A stretch of 64,000 nucleotides of DNA, from the NCBI GenBank assembly GCA_949775045.1, contig OX459098.1:15485207-15549206 (forward strand), given 5' to 3'. The translations under genes were made by a program, and so were the position numbers. Shown here piece after piece: positions 40,101 to 48,830 of the stretch. The notes under the pieces are model-generated. The model worked only from the letters and a program-made list of their open reading frames with translations, ran no database searches and was not told where the DNA came from. This stretch comes from Metridium senile (Eukaryota; Cnidaria; Anthozoa; Actiniaria; Metridiidae). Position 1 is the first letter of the stretch, and every line of letters begins with the position of its first letter.

Positions 40101-43100
40101 AGCTCAGATAAGCTGACATATATTGAGAATATAGTTTTAAGCTCTTGAATTTCTAGAAGAACGTGTTGAGACATGATTGTTTTAGATGTTACTTTAATGT
40201 TGAATTTACACAGCGTAAGTGTCGGCACGAAACGAGAAACAACGCTGCACAGACGAAATCCGTCATCAAATTTGTAAATTCTGCAAAGCGTTTCTTTTTT
40301 CACTGTAAGGAATCGCGAGAAAGGGTGTCGTGCAAAAGACTCGTTTGTTTCGAACCCTAGTTCTAGACTTATAAGACAAGCAGCATATAGAACTGTGTCT
40401 GATCCTATGGTTTTCTTGCAGGACAGTCCCTTAACGCTTCTATCGGGTCTGATGATGGAGGCAGCGAGACTGCCGACGATGATCATTCAAAGAAAAGCCA
40501 GAAAAAGAGAGGCATTTTTCCTAAAGCTGCTACCAACATAATGAAAGCATGGCTATTCCAACACCTCACGGTAAGTCTTTTGCTAAGCAAGCAACATACT
40601 TTGCAAACTGAGTTTATTATTTACAATGGATATGTGTGTTAAAAGACATTAATATTTTTCGGTAACTTTTGCCCTGAACGGTGCTACTACCTGGGGAAAG
40701 CCTTTGTTATGTGTTCTTGTTCGTTGCACTTTATGGCAGGTTGTGAACTTCGTTAACTTGTGTTTAAAAGACATTTACAAATACACTTGTTAGTTCATAA
40801 GTAATTTGTTTGGAGTGTTATAGAGTTATTACAAGGCTTATAAGATAAGAAACGTTTTGTACAAAACAACGTTTGTCCGAATTGATTTTAACGATTTGTT
40901 TTTCAAGAAATTAAACCGATATCTTTGTGTTCTTAATAAAGAAAACACACAAAGATTTAGACAACACATTTTCGGGTTTTTTGGCTTTTCCGGCGTTGTT
41001 GATTCAGTCTTTACCTTGAAACTATCAAAAATGAAAACAAACGACAATTTTTTTCAGACAGCGGGTTCTTTTGAAGACATGGCCTTTATATAATTCGTTG
41101 CTGTTATTCTAAGTCTACATTTGTATTTGGTAAATACACATTGAGCTAGTTCAGGAATTAGTTTCAAGCCTTTTGTGAGCAACGAAGGAAGCTATAAGCA
41201 AAGTTGTACATGTTTGAATGTGTACTATTCTTGTACAATGCAGTCTAGTTGTTGTTTCTTAACACAGACGCTGCTGTCATTCCCCTGTGTTAATTTTTGC
41301 AGTTTTCCTTGTTTGAAGTGTTATAATTTCAGGTCTTTTTTCCGGCAACTAGTTTTTGAAAGTGAAACATTAAAAATTAACAATGTTGCTATAAATAAAG
41401 GCGTCAGTGTTTATATTAGTGTTCTTTCCCTTTTTGTACAAAGTACCATTTGAGACGAGTTCGTTAATGGTCAGTCAAGTGCATAAACTACGAGGATGGC
41501 ACCCTTCTTTTACAACAAAATTGTATTCACCAACAAAAGAACATGGTTCTAGAGATATATCTTGGGGTTGTTTTAGTACCAGTGTTTTTTCAATTGTTTT
41601 CTTACCTGCGTTTAATTCATAATTTACCGTTACCTAAGTGTTATGGAGCCAGGTTCTAAAACACCTCAAAAACATTATCATTATCAATATCTGCTTGTGA
41701 TCTCACAGCGTGGCTCAACTTAGACAAAGACAATGTCTTTGTCCTGTATCGCAGATCTGGGGTTTACTAAAGACATTAAACATTATTATCCAAAACATTC
41801 ATTGAAAAGGGTTGTTGCTAATACAGTCGGACTTTTTGGATGATTGTTGTACTGTTACAAATAAGGCATATGATTGCATGTAGTGGCTAGATTCGTTTTA
41901 CCAACGACTTGTGGTAACTCAAAACTTGAACAAAGGAATCCAAGTTTCGTTCTGTTGGCGGTCTTCACCGTTGAATGGAGAAAAAAACCCTGAAAAGTAC
42001 ATGTTATCTTTCAATTAATGCTGGTGTTGTTTTGACCGCACCTTACTTTCATGCAGTGAAATTGCCATGCTACTCACTGCACGGCGTTAATTAAACAAAA
42101 AAAACAGTAGGGTTTTTTTGCGGTGAAATTGAATCTTCGCAAAAGGTTCGGGTGATTTGGGTCAATGAGTGTCTTTTTTCAACCGAATAAATTTGTTGAT
42201 AATATCTTAAGGGATAACTGCTTGACAGCTTGAACTGTTAAATTTGAACGATTCTTGCCTTATAAGTGTTCCTTTTGTCGAACTGGAGTATTTCACTTAA
42301 GAAAACTTAATCCCACTTTTTGTATAGCTTTTAATAATTTTGATTTTAGGCTATTAAAACTTTAGATTAAATTTGTATTTAATAAACTCTTTTCGTGGCT
42401 TTAGCCATCACATGTTCTTGGATTTTATTCAAGTATCCTTTATATTTCTTGGAGCCCCGTTGTTTGATATCTATGTTTAGATCCTCCTACACAATAATCG
42501 ACTCAAAACACTGCAAGTTTAGTCTAACCAAAATAAAATATCTTTTCTAGCGTGTAAAGGAAACAGCAAGGTTCCTGGATTAACATAAGGATTAAATCAG
42601 AGTTTACTTTATAACTTTACTATGTAAAATTTATCGTTTCTTGAATGTTCTATATTTTGTGGTATAGAGTCGCAGCCAAGTTCTTATTGATTAAGTTTCT
42701 TATTTTAATGTTTGATATTTTTTTTCCTCAATAGCATCCGTATCCGTCAGAAGAACAAAAGCGATCTTTAGCACAAGAAACTGGATTGACAATTCTTCAA
42801 GTCAACAATTGGTAAGGAATCATAACAAGCATTTGCTGTCAATTGTCATTATTGGCTATTATTTTCTTAGAAACAATAGCATCTCCTCATATCGCCATGC
42901 AACAATATAACCTTCTAAAGAGACCTTAGCCCCATTAGAAGTGTTAATATAACATAAATAAAAACATGCAGAAAAAAATATATAATCTTTTTCGATTAAT
43001 CAAATTTCCGTCATAGTTCTTACCATTAATATTTTGCCCTCCCTTTTAATTGACAAAAATGTCAATTTCTTTCAATAATTAACGAGTGGGCGAGATGAAT

Positions 43101-46100
43101 CACTTCGTAATTGCTCCTAAGTTTACCAAATAAAATCAATACGGATTCAAGATAACCAAAGTCCTTTTAAAATCATGGTTCACTTGACTTATTTAGCATC
43201 CATATCTTTCATCAGCGGTTAATTGACGTAAGGAAAGAACATTGTTTCAATTAAGTGGGGAATTCTCAACTGAGGATATTTCTTTCATACACAAATGCAC
43301 ACAAATAAAAAATATATATAAGATTTTCTCAAAAGTAATGTTTGTTAGTAAGAAAGCTTTTAGTGTAGTGTCCTCATTAGCAACTGGAAAGCAATCCAAA
43401 AGTTGACAATCCATTTTCCTGTGTCTCGTACTGTTGACTTTAGCAAAAAACTGTTTGCTGCTTGTCGCACTTCGATTTCAAATTAGTGGTTTTGGGGGGC
43501 AGTACTGGGTTATAAGATAAGCACATAAAGAAAGATAACATCTCAGCAGATTGTTTGACAGTTGATGTGGTTCACTATTTCATTAAAAAGTCTATAAGGA
43601 CATGTTTCAACAATAGCAAAATATAGGAAACAATTTGACTGTGGTTCATTATAGAATCGGTCCAATTAAAATTGACTGATATACCAATTTTTGATTGTCA
43701 GTTGTCTAAAAGAATTACGTCAGGCTATCAGAGCACCTTCTAACAATTAACTTTTATTAAGGCTGTCAGGAACGCCACAAATTGCATTTAATCTGCTTGT
43801 GTTTTCTGTCTTGCAATGTCCGTTTGACAATGGGTTTTTGTCACAGATGTCTAAAAAACGTCCTAGTGAACTGTGGTATATTGTCAAAGCATTTAGTGAA
43901 GAAAATTAACCATGAAAGAAAGACCCTATGAGTCCTAATAAAATCCTTTATTGTAGTAAGTTTATAAATCCTGATCGACACGTGTGCATTGAGAAATCTC
44001 TCAACCCGTCTTTTCTTTAGTTTCTCTATTATTGGACATTCAAATTGTCCATAAGTCAATCTTCATTTACCAACAATATGGTGATAATGGAAGTTTTTTT
44101 GCCTTTGATAAATTGTTTGTTTGCAGACGAAATCTATACTTGAACAAACAAGGAATTTGAAAACAAGACAAAAAGGAAATGGAGAATGTTTTGTTTCCCA
44201 ACCAATTTAGCAACAGTGTTAATTTCGTTTCGACTAAACGACGACTTGACAAGTGACAATTAATGCCTCTATACAATCCTTCTTTTTATTTGAAAAAATG
44301 TTCATAATGTAGATGCTTACTTTTGTTTTTGCCTTTGGGGTTATAAAGTACATCGTTTGTAAAAAGTTGGCATATTGAAATTGAAATTAAAAAAATCCAA
44401 TATACATTTGATGAAACGCGCCTTTTTGCGTAAATGTAAAAGCGAAAATATCGTGCTATGAGCAAGTTTTATATGTCATTTGATTCAGCCGTATTTAGGT
44501 TAAAGTTTATAAAGGTTGAAAATGTACTCGTCTTTGGAAGTGTATGAGACTGAATATTGACATCGGGTAGTCACTATGTATTTGATAAAGCTGTTCTTAA
44601 ATACACCTTTTCTTTTATATAAATCACAGTATCTTTAAATGGCCCTATTAACGTGAAAACTGATATAGGTAAAGAGAGAATATTTCATTGTGCGTTGATT
44701 GTCACTCACTGAATATTATCACCATGCAATATGCACTTGGCTAAACTACCTCGGTTTATCGACTACCCATTGTTTTGCTTTTAAGTTGATGTTGAGTATC
44801 GAAAAAAAAGCTAAATGGTTTCAGGTTAAAAAAAGTTTAAAATTTGTTTAAAAAAATGAAAGTGACTATAGTATATTCGATAGTTCAGTCTTCGAATGTG
44901 AACAATATTACTCTTTACTGTTGTGCTTTAATAGTAAGAAAAGTCAGTATCGTAAGAAACAGCTAGATGTTCATATAAAATCAAATAGATTTGATAAAGT
45001 TAAATATAAAGAACTATCAATTTGCACTCTCTGAAACGTTTCTGAATAATTAATAAATAGGCCGCTTGTTTGGGTCCTTTTAACAAAAACAGTTTAAATA
45101 AAAACAACACCATCGACGATGTGCATCACAGCTGTTGGGACAACCATACTAAATAAGAACAATGCATGTCCTCTGTCACTCTTCTATGGTTTCTTCCGTC
45201 AATGTGTGTTGGTTCGGTCTTTGTGTGATCGTGACTTAAACTGTATCTTAAATGAAAGCGGAAATTGCCACCAGGAAAAAAAAACTAATTTAAAAACCAT
45301 GTCATTGTTGCAAAACTCAAAAAAAGATCATGGTGTTCTTCTATTTTTTTCTATTGTTTACTACTCTACAAACCACAATTAATTTTGTATTACTGACTGT
45401 TTTTAAAATACCCATTGTTTTAACTCAAAAATAAGGCGTTTTTGTGAATCGAAGTGGCTCAAGTCACTTAAAAGGTTTTAAAGAAAAGACTCCAAATATT
45501 GTATAAACGATTGTCATATGTGAATGTCGCACCACCCTGTTAATAGATCAAAAAGAACCCTTAACTGCCATAAAACGTGTAAAGCTACTAAATAAAGTTG
45601 CTAAATATTATTATACCTAACATACATTGAAATAGATAAAAGTATAGGTGACAACTATAAAGCAACATTGACATTTCAACAGTGACATATACAATTTTAC
45701 TTATATTCTCGTTTTCATTCACTGTGAAAAAGCCACGTTATTATTTTGTGAAGTGCGCCGCAGTTCATTGTTCTAGTGTTCTAAAAGCGTGACAATGACA
45801 ATTCGAAAGCTTTGTTTTTCCTAGATATTGTTTTCGATATATTTAATGCAAAAGGTGACGTACTGAGCTCAGCACGATAGTGCACAGGGTACAACTGAAA
45901 CCAGAAGTTTGCAATTAATAGTCAAAAGGAAGTAGCTTACGCGCTTTCTTTGCAAAAATACATGTAGTAAATGTGCGGCATTTTGTAATGGGAGATAAAT
46001 GAAACAAGCAAAAATGAAACGCGGCCAAGTGCATAAAAAGGTCAGTATTTAATAAACATCACTTATGTGAAGGCAATCGGAAGAATTGTCACTAAAAAGC

Positions 46101-48830
46101 GAAAAGATGCAGCATGTATGTCTGTATGCTGAACTGTAACTAATTGATGTAAATTGACCTTTTTCTTTTTTGACATTCTTTTATGTGAACGTAAAAAGCA
46201 TATGACAAAAATGCCATAAGGGAACAAAGGCCTGTAGTTTAACAATGCTGTTTTCGACGTTCCTTTTGAATGAAACTGTCACTTCGTGGCATAACAACTC
46301 AGGTTGCTTATATAAATCTGTCAAAAAATGGCGTGGTCTTGAAGTAGAACCTGTGAGAAAGTTTAAAAAATTGCTTATTAAAATCCAATGACAAAAGACT
46401 TCTTTTAGCTTTAAATAAAAACCAAGGGGGCTGTTGTCTGTAGCGAACAATACATTTTCTCTTTGCCATCGTGTCGCGACATTGCATGTAGAATAGTCCA
46501 CGTTTTTACACGGTAGATGTATTGGAATGCATGCATGCGTGTCGATGTTGTTAGTCATAGAGATTCGCTAAAAGGTAATTGCAACAGGTGGTGAAGAAAG
46601 GGTGTACCTCTTTGATTTAAGCGATTAATTGCCTCTTCAAAATATAAAGAGTGCACCACGAACCTCTTGAAAATACCTAACAAATTACATGAGATAAATG
46701 ATTCAATGTATTTGCTAAGTGGTTAATAGTTGAGTACGATTACTTCAAATCGTCACCTTTGTTAAGACTGTTAATAATGGCCTGACACAATAGATGTTCA
46801 TAGATCGTCAAATAACCATAGTCTAAAATTATAAGTCATTCATATGTCTTTCAGGAAATCTTCATTATATCGATCGTTCTTAAAAGATATAGGGGTGACT
46901 AAATGACAGCCAGTCAGTTCTTTAGAAAATCCTCCTTAGTTTCCCCAAGATTACACTCGACTTTAATTTGATTTTAATTAAATTAACACAGCACTCTGAA
47001 ACCCTTGAAATTGGTGCTCATTTTTCTTTCGAACATCAGCTACATATCAAATCAGACAAATCAGAATTGATGTTATTTGTTCCATCTCTAAATCACTACT
47101 GATGCAAGACGTGTCTGACTATAATTAAATAATCGGCTTGAATTTGAAATAGTGAAAACCGACTATAATTAAATAATCGGCTTGAATTTGAAATAGTGAA
47201 AACCGCAAAAACCTAACTCCCAGAACGTCAAGAACATACTGGCTCAAACGACATTACATCTGGTGATGTTTTTGATCAAAATTGTACATGAAATAGTCAG
47301 TTCCAACCACAGTGACTCATCTACTGACAATTTAACGTCTAGAATGTGTAAACCAATTGAACTGAAAACATGAACACATTGATGGAATTCTGATGTTTTC
47401 TATTCTTTCACATGTGTTGCATCAATTGTTTTTTTCCAAATTGGACAAGTCGCGTTTAGATGACCTTCAGTGAACTTGTCGACAAGACAAATAATACAGT
47501 TCAACTGAGGAGTTGAAAGTTTTTACGATGTTCAAATGATAAAACAAACTAGTACTTAAACAATTTCAATGTATGTCATCGCTACTAGATCAAAGTATAG
47601 AGTACTCTTGTCTGATTAAGCTGACAAACGTGTAGATGACTAACGATTGAAGGGCTCTTTCATATGGGTCAAGCAGCTTTCACGATACTACACGCTCACT
47701 CTAACTACTATCTTCACGTTGTTTGAACCAATCGTTTCCCAATCAACTTACTAATAACATGAGAAATGGTCATAGCTGATTTTCTTAGTATTTTATAGCT
47801 CCTACTTCAAATCATTTAGTTCTTAATTTGATTTAAATTGTTGGGGACGTATCATAAGTTCGTAATGTATTATGACAAAGGAAATGCTTTTTCAATTTAG
47901 TTATTGCGTTGGTTGATACTGTTATGACACTCACATCTCATACTAAGCTGTATCGTTTTACTGAAACAGTGCTTTAATAACTGTGACTTTTAATAATATG
48001 AAAGATGCAAGAAAGGTTGAGTAGCGTGGGTGTTACGCATAAAGAAAATATGTTAACATTTTTCCGGTGGAGGACGATGTTTAATACATACTAGTTCTTT
48101 TGTGTAATTGTTGTGTAATTTAATTTAATTTAATGTTGTGATATAGCTAGTAGAATGTAATAATACAGATACATGAGAAAAATGTAATATTAGATTTCTA
48201 TAACTGACTAAATCTGAACTGAGTTTTTAATAAGTCTTTTCTTTTTTATTCAGGTTTATCAACGCACGACGAAGAATCGTCCAACCTATGATCGACGCTT
48301 CCAATCGAGCAGGAAAATCACCAGTTGTAACAGTATTTAAATCTAGACGACGAAAAAATTCCCTTGGACAAGGAATTCCATCACCAGGACCTCCACGATA
48401 TGGACCGGCACCGGGTCATCCTCCTCCAGGGTATTACCCAGAGCAGCACCACCCTCAAGCACACCCTAATTACCATCTTGATGGAAGCCCACAAGGCCAC
48501 TTTCCTCCTCGAGGCTATATGTCTGATTCTGTTTCAAGTGGAGTTGGTACCATGCAAATGCCAACAACAGTGGCACATAGTATGCACGCACAGTTGCCAT
48601 CACATGCTTATAGACAAGCAATGCAACCCTCCGTCCAACAACCTATGTATATCCCAGGACATCCTCATGCTATGATGATGCCTCCTCCTGGACATCCGCA
48701 TCCGCATGCGCATGCGCATCATCCGGGACATGGGGGCCCTCAGCTTATATCGTCGAGTCAGACCTCGCCTTCAATAATAGTCAGCGAAGGAGTGATGACT
48801 CAATCCGTTATGGATATGCACTCAAGCTAA
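7086..48830 (+). CDS. Meis: Meis/Homothorax TALE-class homeobox transcription factor (10 exons)
   Basis: Nuclear DNA-binding protein that partners with PBX/Exd and HOX proteins and binds TGACAG-type sites. Join 7086-7130, 34219-34400, 34702-34843, 35014-35064, 35326-35376, 35780-35932, 36927-37050, 40422-40570, 42735-42811, 48254-48830. Total 1551 nt, giving 516 residues plus stop, with every junction GT-AG and in phase. The MEIS domain runs from about residue 66 to 185 ([19 protein letters not shown] at 77-95; [20 protein letters not shown] near 161-180). The TALE homeodomain is about 276-338, with the PYP insertion at 301-303 and WFIN at 325-328. A basic KSRRRK patch and a Pro/His-rich tail follow. 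The length is longer than typical vertebrate Meis because of this tail. Exon 1 is the least certain part: it is joined by phase only, across about 27 kb. Everything from exon 2 on matches the Meis family exon for exon. A Prep/PKNOX identity is unlikely given the match to Meis-type HR1/HR2 sequence. Confidence 0.93.
9040..9260. repeat. Direct duplication of about 110 bp
   Basis: The block reading ACAAGTAACAAGATATATTC, then TCACATTGAAGTCAAAATCA and TTAAAGACATAAA, is repeated about 110 bp later with roughly 85 percent similarity (ACAAGCAACAAGAGCTATTC, TCACATTGAAATCAAAATTA). No coding potential. Confidence 0.6.
9510..10290. repeat. Tandem array, about 4 copies of a roughly 185-bp unit
   Basis: The phrase ACAACATCTCAATCAAGATC recurs near 9541 (variant), 9738, 9913 and 10100, with a diverged fifth copy near 10277. 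Each is followed by CATCAATCAATGTACAAA, a GAATTCTGCACA stretch, and TTTAAAGGCTAGGGCGGTAT (or a variant). The two central copies are nearly identical, which suggests recent unequal exchange. Confidence 0.85.
10830..11280. repeat. Tandem array, 3-4 copies of a roughly 130-bp purine-rich unit
   Basis: The block with ACAAGTTAGAAAG, GGAATATAA, GAGAAAAGAAAAAGATTGAA, ATAAGATAAGGAAGATACAAAA and ATACACTTAGAAA(A/G)TGTTACA is repeated. Copies begin near 10856, 10990 and 11120. The unit is strongly purine-rich on the + strand. Confidence 0.8.
12105..12830. repeat. Diverged triplicated block interrupted by a small transposon
   Basis: Shared phrases are AATACATATAGATAG, ACAAGTGATA/ACAAATGATACTCTT, ACTACATAACATTATG/CACATAACATGCACTG, TTCACATTCTC, and GAATAGAATGATATAACAGCGA (or variants). 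They occur in three consecutive units beginning near 12105, 12295 and 12715. The second unit is split by the inverted-repeat element at 12375-12572, so the duplication predates that insertion. Confidence 0.6.
12375..12572. mobile_element. MITE-like element with CACTGCAAAAACGGC terminal repeats
   Basis: A 15-bp perfect terminal inverted repeat (CACTGCAAAAACGGC at 12375-12389, its complement at 12558-12572) bounds 198 bp without an open frame. The ends start with CACTG, as in several DNA-transposon superfamilies, including the CACTA group. The flanks show no clear target-site duplication, so I do not assign a superfamily. Confidence 0.75.
13860..14110. repeat. Direct duplication, about 158-bp spacing
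   Basis: CAATTTGTTATCATTTTGTT, TGAAATGGAAACGGATAGAAC and a following TTTAAACA block near 13870 match CAATTTGTTACCATTTTTGT, TGCAATGGAAACGGACAGAAC and TTTAAACA near 14027. Confidence 0.65.
14145..14665. repeat. Tandem array, 3 copies of a roughly 176-bp unit
   Basis: The phrase GAGTGTGAAATGAAGCCCTT occurs at about 14209, 14386 and 14562. Each is followed by TTTCTTACAG, GAAATAGGTATA, CATAATTTCTTTGATCTC or a close variant, and TGTCAATTCTCATTTGTT. Copies 2 and 3 are almost identical. The 118-codon open frame across 14155-14511 is a repeat artefact, with the same peptide phrase appearing twice. Confidence 0.88.
15132..15175. repeat. (AAC)n microsatellite
   Basis: A run of about 14 AAC triplets with a single CAG interruption. 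Non-coding context. Confidence 0.9.
15385..15600. repeat. Direct duplication, about 122-bp spacing
   Basis: AGAAGTGCTACATAACACTT, TTGAAGTCTTACAAAATAAAA and TAGATTTATCTATATATT near 15400-15470 are repeated as AGAAGTGCTACATTAAACTT, TTGAAGTCTTATAAAACGAAA and TAGATTTATCTATATATT near 15513-15580. Confidence 0.7.
17575..17935. repeat. Direct duplication, about 164-bp period
   Basis: CACAAAGTTTGACTCGGTCA, CTAAAAGCCTTATGCA, GGATAGACTGCCCAGTTTAAA and TACTGGGACCAA recur with small changes as CACAAAGTTTGACTCTGTCA, CTAAAAGCCTTATATGCA, GGATAGAATGCCCAGTTTAAA and TACTGGGACGAA. A third partial copy (CGCCAAGTTTGGCTTGGTTC) follows near 17913. The short open frame here is produced by the repeat. Confidence 0.75.
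19180..19985. repeat. Minisatellite, about 10 copies of a 78-bp unit
   Basis: The anchor TCAGTTGATATATACATGTG recurs at 19213, 19291, 19369, 19447, 19525, 19603, 19684, 19761 and 19839, with a variant (ACAGTTGAG) at 19920. Each copy also holds GAAATAATTCAATGATTTG, TTAGCAT(C/T)TTCCAAGAAAG and AAGGAAT(A/G)AAAAG. Because 78 is divisible by 3, the minus strand stays open for 181 codons and encodes a repeated hydrophobic peptide. This looks like a length coincidence, not a gene. Confidence 0.93.
21290..21690. repeat. Diverged short duplications
   Basis: Related phrases (ATCGATCAAACTATCGTGAA, CTTGATCAAGCTATCGGAAAAG, CTCGATCAAACGATCAGAAAAG, each with GTGTATTCAGC or AACAGT nearby) occur three times. 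They are too diverged to define a unit. Confidence 0.4.
22225..22610. repeat. Duplicated 40-bp block
   Basis: GAGTGGAGCAGCCTTGAAAT, then TATCGTTATGTTCTTCAAC, near 22236 recurs as GAGTGGTGCAACCTCAAAT, then TATCGTTATGTTCTTCAAC, near 22565. A half copy (TATCGTTATGTTTTCC) lies near 22415. Non-coding. Confidence 0.55.
25428..25592 (+). CDS. Candidate cassette or alternative first exon of Meis (unconfirmed)
   Basis: A 165-nt open stretch (55 codons) follows a T8-AG acceptor and ends at a strong donor, GGG|GTAAGT. Both ends are phase 0, the same phase as the exon 1/exon 2 junction, so it can be included or skipped without breaking frame. It is clearly richer in GC than the flanking intron. The peptide has a Gln/Thr/Pro/Ser-rich start, with an internal ATG at 25464 ([15 protein letters not shown]), then a helix-like [18 protein letters not shown] recognise no homologous domain. 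It could be a cassette exon, a first exon from an internal promoter, or an exon of an unrelated nested gene. I saw no partner exons for the last option. Confidence 0.45.
25593..34218. other. Second part of Meis intron 1, no further gene recognised
   Basis: About 8.6 kb of AT-rich non-coding sequence. Several open frames of 60-100 codons are present, but none has recognisable family features or good splice context. Near 33505-33540 two inverted CCAAT boxes (GTGATTGGTTGATCG and CTAATTGGTCC) lie about 700 bp before exon 2, and a perfect PBX-MEIS composite motif lies at 33821-33830. An internal promoter or enhancer close to exon 2 is therefore possible. Confidence 0.5.
33821..33830 (+). promoter_or_regulatory. 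PBX-MEIS composite site TGATTGACAG
   Basis: A perfect 10-bp match to the composite PBX-MEIS recognition sequence, about 390 bp upstream of Meis exon 2. It combines a PBX half-site (TGAT) and a MEIS half-site (TGACAG). Function is inferred only. Confidence 0.4.
34219..34400 (+). CDS. Meis: Meis exon 2
   Basis: Acceptor TCTTGCAG|CC, donor TATGG|GTATGT. It starts in phase 0 and ends after two bases of a Gly codon. The start ([20 protein letters not shown]) aligns with the Meis N-terminus (YDxxxxYxxMDG), and it ends with the conserved KRDKEVLYG. Residues 16-75 of the 516-residue model. Confidence 0.92.
34702..34843 (+). CDS. Meis: Meis exon 3 (MEIS domain, first conserved block)
   Basis: Acceptor TTCACAG|CC, donor AAACAG|GTACGT. 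It encodes [19 protein letters not shown], then [15 protein letters not shown] and [12 protein letters not shown]. This is a near-identical match to the most conserved PBX-interaction block of Meis proteins. Residues 76-123. Confidence 0.97.
35014..35064 (+). CDS. Meis: Meis exon 4 (51-nt micro-exon)
   Basis: Acceptor GGTTATAG|TT, donor TTTG|GTAGGT, 17 codons in phase 0. The peptide [17 protein letters not shown] aligns with the family's 17-residue exon (pattern xRxEKxLFSSNxELDNL). The size is exactly conserved. It is more diverged than neighbouring exons. Confidence 0.88.
35326..35376 (+). CDS. Meis: Meis exon 5 (51-nt micro-exon)
   Basis: Acceptor TATCACAG|AT, donor GAGAAG|GTTTGT. The 17 codons [17 protein letters not shown] are identical or nearly identical to the Meis family sequence at this position. 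Confidence 0.96.
35780..35932 (+). CDS. Meis: Meis exon 6 (MEIS domain, second conserved block)
   Basis: Acceptor CTTCCAG|GT, donor TCTCAG|GTACCT, 51 codons in phase 0. It begins [20 protein letters not shown], continues PIDLVMDE, then an acidic, Ser/Gly-rich linker. Residues 158-208. The open frame continues past the donor, but the donor fits the family's exon boundary. Confidence 0.96.
36927..37050 (+). CDS. Meis: Meis exon 7 (linker)
   Basis: Acceptor ACATAG|TT, donor GAAG|GTAGGA, ending one base into a codon. It encodes a Ser/Gln/Pro-rich linker that starts LTGTPSWQ, matching the LTxxPSW phrase at this exon start in Meis genes. Residues 209-249. Confidence 0.9.
37051..40421. other. Meis intron 7
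   Basis: 3.4-kb intron. It contains a relatively GC-rich 93-codon open frame at 37579-37857 and a 117-codon frame at 38626-38979. Neither has a recognisable domain or matching splice phase, so neither is called as a gene. A perfect PBX-MEIS composite site lies on the minus strand at 39735-39744. Confidence 0.5.
39735..39744 (-). promoter_or_regulatory. PBX-MEIS composite site TGATTGACAG (minus strand)
   Basis: Reads CTGTCAATCA on the + strand, a perfect reverse match to the composite motif. It lies in Meis intron 7, about 680 bp upstream of exon 8. Function is inferred only. Confidence 0.35.
40422..40570 (+). CDS. Meis: Meis exon 8 (acidic linker and homeodomain helix 1)
   Basis: Acceptor TCTTGCAG|GA, donor CTCACG|GTAAGT. 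An acidic stretch ([12 protein letters not shown]) leads into the homeodomain, [20 protein letters not shown] then HLT. Residues 250-299. The exon boundary after HLT is the conserved Meis boundary. Confidence 0.97.
42735..42811 (+). CDS. Meis: Meis exon 9 (homeodomain helices 2-3, TALE loop)
   Basis: Acceptor CTCAATAG|CA, donor AATTG|GTAAGG. It encodes [20 protein letters not shown], then LQVNNW. The three-residue PYP loop insertion marks the TALE class. The donor splits the Trp codon at homeodomain position 48, as in other Meis genes. Confidence 0.97.
42812..48253. other. Meis intron 9 (5.4 kb)
   Basis: AT-rich intron without recognised coding sequence. It contains an exact 44-bp tandem duplication at 47117-47204. 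Open frames of 60-125 codons on either strand show no family resemblance. Confidence 0.6.
47117..47204. repeat. Exact 44-bp tandem duplication
   Basis: The 44-bp unit, which begins GACTATAATTAAATAATCGG and ends ATAGTGAAAACC, occurs twice back to back without a mismatch. This indicates a very recent duplication. Confidence 0.95.
48254..48830 (+). CDS. Meis: Meis exon 10 (homeodomain end and C-terminal tail)
   Basis: Acceptor TTATTCAG|GT. It opens with [19 protein letters not shown], completing homeodomain helix 3 (Asn51 and Arg53 present). Next comes [20 protein letters not shown], a basic patch that could act in nuclear import or DNA contact. The tail is rich in Pro, His and Gly (including [15 protein letters not shown]) and ends [11 protein letters not shown] with a TAA stop at 48828-48830. 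It is much longer and more His-rich than the vertebrate Meis tail. Confidence 0.96.

Noticed and set aside
46181..46558. 125-codon minus-strand frame in Meis intron 9
   Set aside because: No start context, domain or splice structure that would support a gene.
48364..48675. 103-codon + strand frame overlapping Meis exon 10
   Set aside because: Out-of-frame shadow of the Pro/His-rich Meis tail.
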